Shown piece by piece: positions 31,101 through 39,935 of a stretch of 64,000 nt of DNA (positions are counted from its first letter, which is position 1; every line of letters starts with the position of its first letter). Under the pieces are notes generated by a model, which did no database searches, was not told the DNA's origin, and saw nothing but the letters and a program-made list of their open reading frames with translations. Source of the DNA: Tritrichomonas musculus (taxonomy: Eukaryota > Parabasalia > Tritrichomonadida > Tritrichomonadidae). Both the position numbers and the translations under genes were made by a program. The stretch is from positions 4,154,001 through 4,218,000 of the forward strand of contig JAPFFF010000009.1 of the NCBI GenBank assembly GCA_039105265.1, given 5' to 3'.

Positions 31101-31721
31101 AGGAATTATAATTATATAAGTGAGATTACTGAAACCGATAATATTAACAACGTTTATGTTAAGAAGATGAAGCCTATATATAATCACTTCAACCTACCAC
31201 AATTTGGGGCATCAGTTCTCTCATGGAGTAAGCATATTATGAATAGAGTTATGAATACGGCTGAGCAACACGGCATCAATATATATTATCAAGATACTGA
31301 TAGCATGCATATTATGGAAGATGATGTTGAACGCATCGCAAAAATATATAATTCAAAATATGGGAGACAATTGATTGGTAAGCAGATGTGTCAGTTTCAT
31401 ATTGATTTCGACAGATTTGATGGTGCTGTTGGCGAAGTCCATTCACGTAAACTGATAGCGCTTGGTAAGAAATCATATCTAGATATACTGGTCGATGAGA
31501 ATGGCAACGAAGGATATCATATTAGAATGAAAGGTGTTCCTAAACAATGTATTCTCAATTATTGTAAGCATCATAATATTAGTGTTGAAGAATTATATGA
31601 GCTCATGTATAATGGTGAGGAGATTACATTTAACCTACTCGATGGTGCCAATTGTTTTCGCAAAAATAAATTGTATCAGCAAATCAATCTCCCTCAATTT
31701 AATAGGACGATGAAGTTTTAA
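28191..31721 (+). CDS. Polinton protein-primed DNA polymerase B
   Basis: 1176 residues. Order: the shared module (KLLSKLTKRDILSLPGFANK, ~1-55); a ~240-residue region of unknown fold; a stretch with DNCFVYACIQSG (~306) and KNHYMI (~391) that looks like an OTU/papain-type fold; the 3'-5' exonuclease (YYSDYETNST ~512; YFHNLKYDACFFMN ~563); then polymerase motifs A (DFDAVSLYPSAM ~796), B (KLLLNSIYGKS ~945) and C (YYQDTDSMHI ~1031), and KLIALGKKSYLD (~1085). It would copy the linear element from a protein primer bound at the terminal repeats. Size fits Polinton polymerases with long N-terminal extensions. Confidence 0.95.
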   Translation: MKNKLLSKLTKRDILSLPGFANKTASLRELKGELSNRLISMHINRRGVCVDDYIRAFDKDDNKLFATIRKGKSSHINRVQQRNQYKNSIRDNALEERLILNIPINLYQSKTDERIQYEKRIKDVVNKRNFQKYMTEYMLYVNRRISFDVLIGDDEDKRLAFCEALRKCYSLKGDERPVVKAHSLDGTYKYFTLSDKWMIDNTIGHIAGTVDLIEDASDVNPNYNSTFIPVRYEALFVTKSKFKKTTTFSIQKLDPDTNTVYNEEIEIDEDFRNMYDGGFFPYINLSNIDLTDYHIFSSIDKNNYKDNCFVYACIQSGVFEIDEINHLRNYIRTKRVPCNRIISVAKEFKCHFIIRRIDESKDTRHQYNVRIDTRKKPWAKDYMRTVDLLLYKNHYMINKNIMATTYYLEHRDELDEKFAHIPIDRRVLIKGVNKDTPLYKNEGTTPMIILRKMFDLNLFREIKNCELNILATTEFNNNLNDYVDLNYDEELCCKPIKTDTNYGKQWSRIYYSDYETNSTVSPHVPYLNCTAWRDGAYIHSISFTGDNINEQLLDYLKDQSLTYFHNLKYDACFFMNTYGWQPKILERAGTILQIIMNKYIDNKIVKTLTFRNSYSLINKPLRKFASMFNLDVHKEIMAYKLYTEHNIKRCIVPALEFQIRYYEEKKDEKSLHEIARDFKQLIENAKIADAYDSLNIDIMKYAKFYCKKDCIVLMKGLEKFNEDLMKIFHETKINMLNIHNYISISAIGYDFAKRYGCFNGCYELSGKPQNFILRCVSGGRTMTANNEKQYIEGRIQDFDAVSLYPSAMRIMNGVPKGKPKIIPTNVSKEELLRYDTFFAEINITKIKCKSDIDYKFGHVFHRDDNGSKIFDNNPVTHFYIDKIAFMDLMEFYDFDYEFIRGYYFNEGFNTTINKFIDKLFRLRLRYQRACNPLEQTIKLLLNSIYGKSILKAIPIETKSVPKEKIYNYIWRNYNYISEITETDNINNVYVKKMKPIYNHFNLPQFGASVLSWSKHIMNRVMNTAEQHGINIYYQDTDSMHIMEDDVERIAKIYNSKYGRQLIGKQMCQFHIDFDRFDGAVGEVHSRKLIALGKKSYLDILVDENGNEGYHIRMKGVPKQCILNYCKHHNISVEELYELMYNGEEITFNLLDGANCFRKNKLYQQINLPQFNRTMKF

Positions 31722-31769
31722 TATTTTTGATTGGCCAGCTGATGACTAACTTATTGAGTACCTAACTCC

Positions 31770-34700
31770 TTATAATGAATGTATTCCATTCTTGGTATTA
31801 TCTTCAGCTAAGATACCATTTGATGAAAAGAATGACCCACCAATCAATATGAAATTAGCTGTTGGATTGACCATTAAATTGCTACTATTTAATGGAAATT
31901 CAATATTGTTTAACCAGATCTTATTTGGTTCGTATTGGTATTCATACGTAGGTGTATTTTTAACATTGAATGATATATTAATTTTAATTTCTTTTTCACT
32001 GGCAACATTATTTTTGTTTTCATGATATGTCAAATAGAGGGTTGCCTCATATGCATCAAATGGTTGTTCGAATTGGTAACGAATGCTAGTACTATTTGGT
32101 ACGCTGAATGTATACTTAATTCGCGTTAATCTATTCGCTAATGCAGCTAATCTTGATTCAAAAGATTCTATGGTTGCTTTCAAATTTGTGTTCTCAGTTA
32201 CCAAATTTTCTATCCTTGTCTTCAGTTCATCATAATCACTTTTTAATGCGTAATTTGACAAATCAACTGGTTCTGGGATATCTGTTTTCAAAGCAAAAGT
32301 GTTCGACACATATCTTGCTGAATAAGCGTTTTTGTCTGTTGGTTCGATATTTTTGGTTATTGAACATGATAAAATTTCCGGTGTTTCACCAGATCCTGGA
32401 TTGATTAATTCATGGGAGTGATACAGTATCCAAAGACCAGAACTACTTCCTTCGATACGAATTATCTGAGAGGGTTGTTCGTCATCATCGTTATTGTACG
32501 AATAATCTACGTGAACATAATGAGCCGTATAGAAATTGTTTGATGAGACAATATCCAACCCATATTGCTCAATCATTTCATGATATGTGTCGTAATCCAA
32601 ATCAGGAATTGTATTATTGACGATTTCGAATTGAATAATTGTTTGCCCCTCAATAATTTCTGGAATAATGCTTTTCATAGCATAATTGGTTAGATCAACA
32701 GGTTCAGGTATATCTTTCTTTAATGCATACTCCTTTAGTACATCATTGACCTCATCAACTGTGGGGTACTCGTTTATGATTGTAGCTAGTGAAGCATCAT
32801 TAGATTTGGTCTGTTCATGGATAGCATCAATTTTATTATGAAGAGCATTTATGTCACAGGTATATGCTAAATCATTTGGTGTAAATGACATCCTCCTAAC
32901 ACAAGTATTCTCCTTGATAGTAATAGTATTGACTTTAACATTTTGGGGATTAGGTATGATTATAATCTTATCATTGAGAGTGCATGTTGGGAAGTAATCG
33001 CAACCTTCATATTGACTAACACTACCATTCTCTATAGTAATTGTAACAATATATTCCTCATAGTCTATATCATTGAATTCGCTAATAAACATTAACATCA
33101 GCCTAACTTTGATAGTTCCATTTGTAATCACATCTTCAGCTTCAAGATGAACATCCTTATTGACTAGCTTACCAACAATATCAATAGTGTCATCTCTAAC
33201 TAAATTATTTTTGGAAATATAGATATCATCAAGTAGGGTTGTATTAAATTCAACCTCATTTATTTTTTCAGCTAATAGTCTAAATGCTGGTTTCAATGAC
33301 TCCCTGAAGTGGTTGCATAAATCGATAGCATCTCTATAGGTTGTAATGGTTGTTGAGGGGTTGTTAACATCATCAGTATATTCGACAGCAACTTTATCTG
33401 CATCGCACCAATTTATGATTGGAGTTAAATCAGTTGTAGTTGACCTTGCTATTTTTAATGGAGGTAGGTTGCTTCCATCACCTAGATGATATAAAGCTTG
33501 CTCACCTTGGGATATACCTTCAATGGTTGAATCTATACCAGCTTTAGTGATTGTGAACCCTGTTCGAAATAACGTCAATCCAACATTGGCTATGCTACCA
33601 GCCGTGCCGATGACTCCAAATGCCAGGGCTACATTTGATACGATTCGAACCTGGTCGATATCATCTTGCAAGTGTTGAGTAATTCTTTTAGTCTCACCCA
33701 TTTCTGCATTTAATGTATCCACTCTACTGGTCAAATCTTTAACATCATAACTAACTACATCAAAGTTGTTAGTGAGTACATTCAAATCACTCCTCATGGT
33801 AGTAATATTATCAGCCGTAATGACCTTAGATGATGTTATATTGTAATCAGTATATAAGGTTGTCGCGGCATCTGGTCTCGGGAGTACTTCATAATATTGT
33901 TGGTCGATTATATATTTGAATGCGTTAGTTGATGGGTCCCAATTCACTTCATCAATGGGGTCCGTGAAATCTTTCTTCAAATATAGTTCAATATTTTTGG
34001 TATCTGTATTAATTTTAGTAGTAGAATATTCATAACTAATCATCTCGATAGTATCTAGGATTGGGATCACGTCGAGTAACCACTTATCATTCTTCTTAAT
34101 AACATTATCAACTTTAAATGATAATCTCGTGCCTGTAATTGAATCACCAACATATATATCTAAATATATCTTCTCAAACATATCTGTTCTATCTATAACA
34201 TTAGGAGCCATCTCGAAATAATATATGACTGCTCCATAATATCCAGGATGTAATGCATTATCGACACCACCATAAAACGACCTATCATAATTAGTATATG
34301 TTAGTTTCCATTCATCCTCATCATGTATCTTCCCATCATTCATCTCAATACTTATCTTATGTTTGTAGTTCTTCAAAATTGAAAACATCAATCCATTTTC
34401 CTCATCAGCCTGTATCAATTTATCATGCAAGTCTGTTTTCTTAATTGTAACCCACCCACCGTAGCAACCATCTGTTTTCTTACCAGGTCTAAGATTCCAT
34501 TTGGTGATAACTTTAGAATTGAGTCTACCTTGGATATTATTACCTGTCCAGTAACCTTTATTTTTATGTGTTTCATCAGCACACCATTTCAATGACCAAT
34601 GATTCCCAAAACAATGTTCTGTAAACTTGAATTCGAGTTGGTCTGGTATAGTATAATCATCAGGCACCTCAAATATAATTTTGTAGTAATCCTCATCCTG

Positions 34701-36932
34701 TATAATGTAATCCTGAATAATGGATGGCTTATAGAAGTAGTGGACATCACTTTTATGAAGCTTCAACGCATTATCAGCAATTATGGTTTTACATTTAATA
34801 GGCTTATCTGTTTTCAATAGAGCTGGCGTGTATTCATTCATAATTGATAACTCTCCATTGAGGAATAACTTATGGGGATGAAATGGTAACTTTTTATCAA
34901 ATGCTATATAAAACTTACCATCGAGGTCATTTTGGTCAGCAGGTCCAATGGATCTTGTTGCGATTAAAGAACTATCATTGATGATACAGAAATTTTGATA
35001 CGTATCAAATTTGATTACTGGACACACTATCTTATTATTTTTGGATACAATATAGAACTCTTTAATATATCTCCCCTTGCTATCATATATAACATTCTTT
35101 CGCAATACAATTTTGAAAACTGGTCCGCTATGATTGAGGAAGGCTTGTTTTTGTTCATCAGGAACATTAATAACTAATAGATTACATTCGATATTATTAA
35201 TAGTATTTGTTAATGAAGATACATCCTTGTTTGTAATTATGAATTCATCAATACCTGCCTCATTAACAAAATTGGAGTCACCACTGGGGATTGAATCTAA
35301 TCTATCCATGACATAATTATGAGCCTCACATAAATTATTCACTAAATCAATTGTATCAAATATAACAGATGCTGCGTCTAATATTGGGTTATCATCAGTT
35401 AGTATATCAATCTCGTCGCTAAGAGTTGTTGGTGTATCTTTTTTCTTGAGACGTTTTCCAATGGATGCATGGTCTCTCATCATCTCCTCAAACTTTAATT
35501 TATGTTCCGTTGGAGTAAGCTTCTTATAAGTCTTCTCCTCATTGAAAATATATTTGGTTCCATATATAATCAGTAATAATGTCAATTGAAACGTGCCTGC
35601 ACATATTAGAAAATTATCAGGTTCTTGGAGCCATTTAATGAAGCTACTAAAGTTATCAAATACTTTATGTATAGTAGTTGAACCTACCGTTGGTAGTGAA
35701 TCGACAACTTTATCTTTAAACGTGATTAGATAACGGCATAGTTTCCCCGTCGTATCGATAGCATAATGCCAGATGTATCCTGAATTATTATATAATGATT
35801 CCATCAACGATGCCGTCATATTATATGCGATTCGATTCATGAATGAAACACCTGAGAGTGTGTATGATAATAGCTTACCAGTTATAGAGAATGTACTTTT
35901 CAATAGAAGTAGCATAAAACTTGATGTCTTGACCATTACATTGATAACTTTATCCATGTTATCGTGACTGATAGGTGACTTGTTTTCAATCAGTGTATCC
36001 ACATCTTCGATATCATACTCCTTATTATCATCTGGGTTCACGATGACATCATATTTGGTTGGCTCGACTGGGAGGTCATCACCTGATGGAGCTTTTTGAC
36101 ACTTCACTTTGCGTATCTCATATCTATCATTTATTTTTAGGACAACGAGGTACTCCATATTCTCAAGTGTATTCAAGAGATTTGTTATATCACTATTGGA
36201 AGCAGTTGATATATCATTTTGAAGACCATTCAATATTTGTAATAGGTTTGCATTATTGGTATTGAGACTGGTGAATAGATTGGCATATGTTTTGATATTA
36301 TTTGTTGCATTGAGATTATTTGATAATGAGGAGCCAAATAAATTCAGTTGACCATTAGGATATATATCTGTATTCTCAAATCCGGATTTCTTCACAAACC
36401 CATTCATGTTAGATAATAATGATTGAATCGAAGTATTGGATGAGTTGTATGTTTTGATGACATCATTTATACTTGACGGATTGTGTGGTTGAATTATGTT
36501 GTTGTTATCGATATAATTCATTTGACTCAATGATATATCTGTGTTCGCCAAATCACTCAAATCGACCCCATCTATATTTAGGTCATGTATATATTTGGTT
36601 AGATTATTAAAATTGGTTCTCAATAATTCCATCAGTTTATTATAAGTGGTACAATATTGTGTATTTGTAGCACCATCAGCGAAGACAGGTAAGCTTTGCC
36701 CACCAGTAATAGTTAAATCTTTAAATGAATCAATTTTAAAGTCCTTTCCTAATGCCATTTGGTCAACTTCAGCTTTGCTATATATATTATTGAATGCGAC
36801 TGGTTCACCATCCTCTCGTGTGAAACTGAATTGTTCGTTACCTTCATCATCTTCAGCTACTTCTATCGACAAACCTTTATCCTTTAACTTGGTTGCTTCA
36901 TTACAACGAAAAGCATATGGTACAATAGACAT
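31770..36932 (-). CDS. Giant fibre/spike-like Polinton structural protein
   Basis: 1720 residues from an ATG at 36932. The first ~300 are Asn/Ser-rich helical spacer. Hydrophobic segments lie near 325-375, 438-460 and 1098-1122 (SNVALAFGVIGTAGSIAN), so membrane contact is possible. The middle (~540-1050) is beta-rich with aromatic repeats. The C-terminal third has tail-fibre wording (VDLTNYAMKS; VDLSNYALKSDYDEL), then a ~35-residue heptad coil (~1560-1600) and a ~120-residue beta domain, as in trimeric phage or adenovirus fibres. I infer host-cell or membrane attachment. It occupies nearly a quarter of the element and is transcribed opposite to the small gene at 36949. Confidence 0.65.
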   Translation of the reverse strand: MSIVPYAFRCNEATKLKDKGLSIEVAEDDEGNEQFSFTREDGEPVAFNNIYSKAEVDQMALGKDFKIDSFKDLTITGGQSLPVFADGATNTQYCTTYNKLMELLRTNFNNLTKYIHDLNIDGVDLSDLANTDISLSQMNYIDNNNIIQPHNPSSINDVIKTYNSSNTSIQSLLSNMNGFVKKSGFENTDIYPNGQLNLFGSSLSNNLNATNNIKTYANLFTSLNTNNANLLQILNGLQNDISTASNSDITNLLNTLENMEYLVVLKINDRYEIRKVKCQKAPSGDDLPVEPTKYDVIVNPDDNKEYDIEDVDTLIENKSPISHDNMDKVINVMVKTSSFMLLLLKSTFSITGKLLSYTLSGVSFMNRIAYNMTASLMESLYNNSGYIWHYAIDTTGKLCRYLITFKDKVVDSLPTVGSTTIHKVFDNFSSFIKWLQEPDNFLICAGTFQLTLLLIIYGTKYIFNEEKTYKKLTPTEHKLKFEEMMRDHASIGKRLKKKDTPTTLSDEIDILTDDNPILDAASVIFDTIDLVNNLCEAHNYVMDRLDSIPSGDSNFVNEAGIDEFIITNKDVSSLTNTINNIECNLLVINVPDEQKQAFLNHSGPVFKIVLRKNVIYDSKGRYIKEFYIVSKNNKIVCPVIKFDTYQNFCIINDSSLIATRSIGPADQNDLDGKFYIAFDKKLPFHPHKLFLNGELSIMNEYTPALLKTDKPIKCKTIIADNALKLHKSDVHYFYKPSIIQDYIIQDEDYYKIIFEVPDDYTIPDQLEFKFTEHCFGNHWSLKWCADETHKNKGYWTGNNIQGRLNSKVITKWNLRPGKKTDGCYGGWVTIKKTDLHDKLIQADEENGLMFSILKNYKHKISIEMNDGKIHDEDEWKLTYTNYDRSFYGGVDNALHPGYYGAVIYYFEMAPNVIDRTDMFEKIYLDIYVGDSITGTRLSFKVDNVIKKNDKWLLDVIPILDTIEMISYEYSTTKINTDTKNIELYLKKDFTDPIDEVNWDPSTNAFKYIIDQQYYEVLPRPDAATTLYTDYNITSSKVITADNITTMRSDLNVLTNNFDVVSYDVKDLTSRVDTLNAEMGETKRITQHLQDDIDQVRIVSNVALAFGVIGTAGSIANVGLTLFRTGFTITKAGIDSTIEGISQGEQALYHLGDGSNLPPLKIARSTTTDLTPIINWCDADKVAVEYTDDVNNPSTTITTYRDAIDLCNHFRESLKPAFRLLAEKINEVEFNTTLLDDIYISKNNLVRDDTIDIVGKLVNKDVHLEAEDVITNGTIKVRLMLMFISEFNDIDYEEYIVTITIENGSVSQYEGCDYFPTCTLNDKIIIIPNPQNVKVNTITIKENTCVRRMSFTPNDLAYTCDINALHNKIDAIHEQTKSNDASLATIINEYPTVDEVNDVLKEYALKKDIPEPVDLTNYAMKSIIPEIIEGQTIIQFEIVNNTIPDLDYDTYHEMIEQYGLDIVSSNNFYTAHYVHVDYSYNNDDDEQPSQIIRIEGSSSGLWILYHSHELINPGSGETPEILSCSITKNIEPTDKNAYSARYVSNTFALKTDIPEPVDLSNYALKSDYDELKTRIENLVTENTNLKATIESFESRLAALANRLTRIKYTFSVPNSTSIRYQFEQPFDAYEATLYLTYHENKNNVASEKEIKINISFNVKNTPTYEYQYEPNKIWLNNIEFPLNSSNLMVNPTANFILIGGSFFSSNGILAEDNTKNGIHSL

Positions 36933-36948
36933 TTTAACAGATAGTAAA
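36933..36948. promoter_or_regulatory. 16-bp divergent start region of two Polinton genes
   Basis: Only 16 bp separate the start codon of the giant minus-strand gene from that of the plus-strand gene. With both start codons included it reads CATTTTAACAGATAGTAAAA plus TG, and is nearly symmetric (TTTTA before each ATG). Promoter elements of each gene must overlap the other's coding region or lie within this gap. Confidence 0.5.
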
Positions 36949-37695
36949 ATGTTGTGTTCAGTTAATAGTAATGCAACAGATTATAGTCTGGTGAAGCTAA
37001 ATGTAGACATACCTTGGAAATGTGATTACGTGAAGTATTATGTTTCATCAATCAATACAAAGGGGAATATATTGATAGTAACTAAGGATGACTATTTGAT
37101 GTTTTCATATGAGGACGGAAATAATGAACGTTCGCTGATGATAGAATTTAAAGACACATATTATTACTCAATGCTTGGATTGGTTAAATACTTGAATAGT
37201 TGTCAAAACATAATTGTGTTCAAAAATATTGATGGTAGGACAATGAGTTTATCGAGTCAGCATAAAGTATCGTTCATTAGAGGTTCTCATAGAGCTAAAC
37301 TGATAACAGGATTATATAGTGTAAAGAATGAAGTTGTTATACCTGCCAACAATGAGACAGTTGTACCTGATTTGCCAATATTGGATTATGCCAATAGATT
37401 ATATCTCGTATCACTACAAGGTCAAGCTGTACATAGTATTATAGGAGAACATGAATATACACCATCCGTGATTGCAACAGTTGATACTGTTATAGAACCA
37501 CAGGCACCTATTATAATTGATTACGATTCATCTAAACCAATCAAAATTAAAACATTTACCGATTCACTAAAACACATCGAAATGAGGCTAGTAGATTTCA
37601 TGTACCAACCTGTCATATTAAAGTCTCCATTATTTGTCAACATTAAAATTAAACCTGCAGGGACAACTAATATTGACACACCAACGAATCATTAA
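36949..37695 (+). CDS. Polinton minor capsid-like protein (penton candidate)
   Basis: 248 residues from the ATG at 36949; the open frame extends upstream, but only antisense to the giant gene. The start MLCSVNSNATDYSLVKLNV and strands such as GNILIVTKDDYLMFSYED suggest a beta-rich protein. The C-terminus (KIKTFTDSLKHIEMRLVDFM then VILKSPLFVNIKIKP) matches the ending style of Polinton minor capsid proteins, where a last strand pair precedes a short tail. Size (~250) is also right for a penton single jelly-roll. It is the last gene before the right terminal repeat. Assignment is inference from pattern and place. Confidence 0.5.
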   Translation: MLCSVNSNATDYSLVKLNVDIPWKCDYVKYYVSSINTKGNILIVTKDDYLMFSYEDGNNERSLMIEFKDTYYYSMLGLVKYLNSCQNIIVFKNIDGRTMSLSSQHKVSFIRGSHRAKLITGLYSVKNEVVIPANNETVVPDLPILDYANRLYLVSLQGQAVHSIIGEHEYTPSVIATVDTVIEPQAPIIIDYDSSKPIKIKTFTDSLKHIEMRLVDFMYQPVILKSPLFVNIKIKPAGTTNIDTPTNH

Positions 37696-37700
37696 GCTTG

Positions 37701-38316
37701 GATTCAATTAAAGATTTATTTTTGAGTAGGTATCGGGTGTACATGAAGTGGTTGCATGAGTGGATGTATGTGATGAGATATGGGAGATGATTGCATGAGT
37801 GGATGTGTGTGATGGTTGTATGAGATGATTTGCGATACAAGATATGGGAGATGATTACTTGAGTGGATGTATGAGATGATTGCATGAGTGGATTTGTGTG
37901 ATGTGTTGCATAAGATGGGTTGCATGAATGGATGTATGAGATGATTGCATAAGTGGATGTATGAGTAGATGTATGAGATGGGTTGCTGTAGGAGTATGCT
38001 AGATAGGTTGCATGAGATGATTGCTGTAGGAGTATGCTAGATAGGTTGGTATTAAGTAGTTATACATAGTGAAGGGGGGATAGATAACTAGTATAAGCAA
38101 ATGAGGCTCTCCATGTAGGGTGGCTGGGTGGGTGTAGCTTGAGGTTGAGTGGGATGTGGTTTATTATAGCGAGGGAGCTTTTCAAAGCGAGGGAGCTATA
38201 ATATAAAACATCTCCAAAGTACCTCAAATTATCGTCTCTTCAGGAAGGTTTCAAAGCTGGAGAGCCTCATTTGCTTATACTAGTTATCTATCCCCCCTTC
38301 ACTATGTATAACTACT
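37701..38316 (-). repeat. Polinton right terminal inverted repeat, with a 59-bp terminal hairpin
   Basis: 616 bp, the reverse complement of 16193-16807 with very few differences. It repeats the terminal fold: the outer 59 bp recur inverted at about 38055-38113. The tandem CATCC/GGATG-type words fill 37740-38030. Near identity of the two arms indicates recent copying or conversion. Confidence 0.93.
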
Positions 38317-38322
38317 CCAGCA
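38317..38322 (+). repeat. 6-bp target-site duplication, right copy (CCAGCA)
   Basis: Direct match to 16188-16193. On the minus strand it reads TGCTGG, coding Cys-Trp in phase with both halves of the interrupted transposase gene. Confidence 0.85.
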
Positions 38323-39534
38323 ATATTTTTCAATACTATCAGATATATTTAAACTCTGATAATTCTCTGGATGACATAAATGATCAAAGCATCCCAATAA
38401 ATAATATCCTCTTCCTTTACAAATTGAAGCAAAATTTGATTTATTAACGGTTATATCTTTTTGGGTATTTTTATTATTGTCATTATTATTATTATATGCT
38501 TTATCAAGATTTTCATTCTCTGTCTCAAATGTTTCTTCATTTTGACTACATAAATATTTTTTATAATCTTCTATCCAAGTATCTTCTTCTTCCTCTTCTT
38601 CAAATTCACAATTTTCTTCTTCAAAATCGAAATCATAATCATCTTCCTCTTCCTCTTCTTCTTCTTCTTCTTTATTAATCGCAAAAGCATTTTTAATGTT
38701 TTCTAAAACAGTCATAAGATCATTTTGATTTAATGATTTTTTTCTAGGGGTTTCAATTTCCCAATAGCAATTTTCTTTAATGTTATCATTGATAATCTGG
38801 TTATCATCTTCATCCTCTGTTATATATTCTTTATATCTTTCAATATATGCTTGAACAATTGGTTCTAATCTTACTCCGATTTCATTAGCATCATTAAATC
38901 CACTTTGTGCAATATCAGATAATATATGATATACATTTTCACCTTGTTCTTTTATAAATTGATCATCTGAAGATTGTATTCCCAATTTATTTTCAACAAT
39001 ATTAGCATTTGTCATCCCTTGGTCATTATATGCCAACTGACGTAGAACTCTTCCAGCTACTTTAAAAATAGTTCTGTATATTGCATACTTGCTTTGATCT
39101 TGCCTTTCTTTTTGAATAGATGGGATATTATTAAGATTTATATTCATTTTTCCATGGAGAATCGTTGATTTTAATTGATCAATACCAACAGTTATTCTTT
39201 CTAATCCAATATGCTGATATATTCCTATTCTAGAAAAATCGTTAGCCAAAAATTCAGGGTGAAATTCCCAAGAATGATTTGGCTGTAGTTGAGGTCTTGG
39301 TTGGGAATTTGATAATGGTAAATTATATTGAGATTGAGTATATGACCTTACATTTGATCTTGGTTGTGAGTTATTTGAAAAGCTATCTACAAAATAATCA
39401 TCTTCAGAAGAAATAAGATCAAATAAATTAGCATATAATTCTCTGTTTGATTCAGATTGTTCATTAGAAACAAGATTTATTGTATTCAAAGGATTGCAAG
39501 TTTGAGTGATACTATCACCAACCATACTTTGCGC

Positions 39535-39935
39535 TGCACTTGTTTGATCATTATTATTGTTTGCTTCGCTTCTTCTTGTGTTTATTTGACTCGAATTATT
39601 GCTTGTTGTGCTGCTTATGTTTCTTTGCGTTGCACTTGTTTGATCATTATTGTTTGCTGTGCTTCTTCTTGTGTTTATTTGACTCGAATTATTGCTTGTT
39701 GTGCTGCTTGTGTTTCTTTGCGTTGCACTTGTTTGATCATTATTATTGTTTGTTGCCCCTCGTCGTCGTTTTATTTGACCCGAATTATTGCTTGTTGTGC
39801 TGCTTGTGTTTCTTTGCGTTGCACTTGTTTGATCATTATTATTGTTTGTTGCCCCTCGTCGTCGTTTTATTTGACCCGAATTATTGCTTGTTGTGCTGCT
39901 TGTGTTTCTTTGCGTTGCACTTGTTTGATTATTAT
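39535..39935 (-). repeat. Tandem ~96-bp linker units in the USP-transposase gene
   Basis: About four direct units encode DQTSATQRNTSSTTSNN then SGQIKRRRGATNNNN or variants (SSQINTRRS). The two outermost units are almost identical. Opposite-strand open frames here (Cys-rich) are by-products of the repeat. Confidence 0.85.

Larger units (their letters stand above)
16193..38316 (+). mobile_element. Polinton/Maverick element, looks whole and young
   Basis: The element spans about 22.1 kb, has terminal inverted repeats of ~615 bp that are nearly identical, begins AGTAGT and ends ACTACT, and is flanked by the 6-bp duplication CCAGCA. It encodes the diagnostic set: RVE-type integrase, A32/FtsK-like packaging ATPase, double jelly-roll major capsid protein, candidate minor capsid protein and protein-primed DNA polymerase B, plus several accessory genes. 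Most genes are on the plus strand; an HNH gene and a giant fibre-like gene are on the minus strand. No clear break is seen in the main genes. Matching repeats, a perfect target duplication and open genes indicate recent insertion. It sits inside the gene of an older DNA transposon. Confidence 0.95.

Noticed and set aside
36646-36948. Upstream extension of the plus-strand Polinton gene at 36949
   Set aside because: This part is antisense to the conserved start of the giant gene and has no proper ATG; the start at 36949 is preferred.
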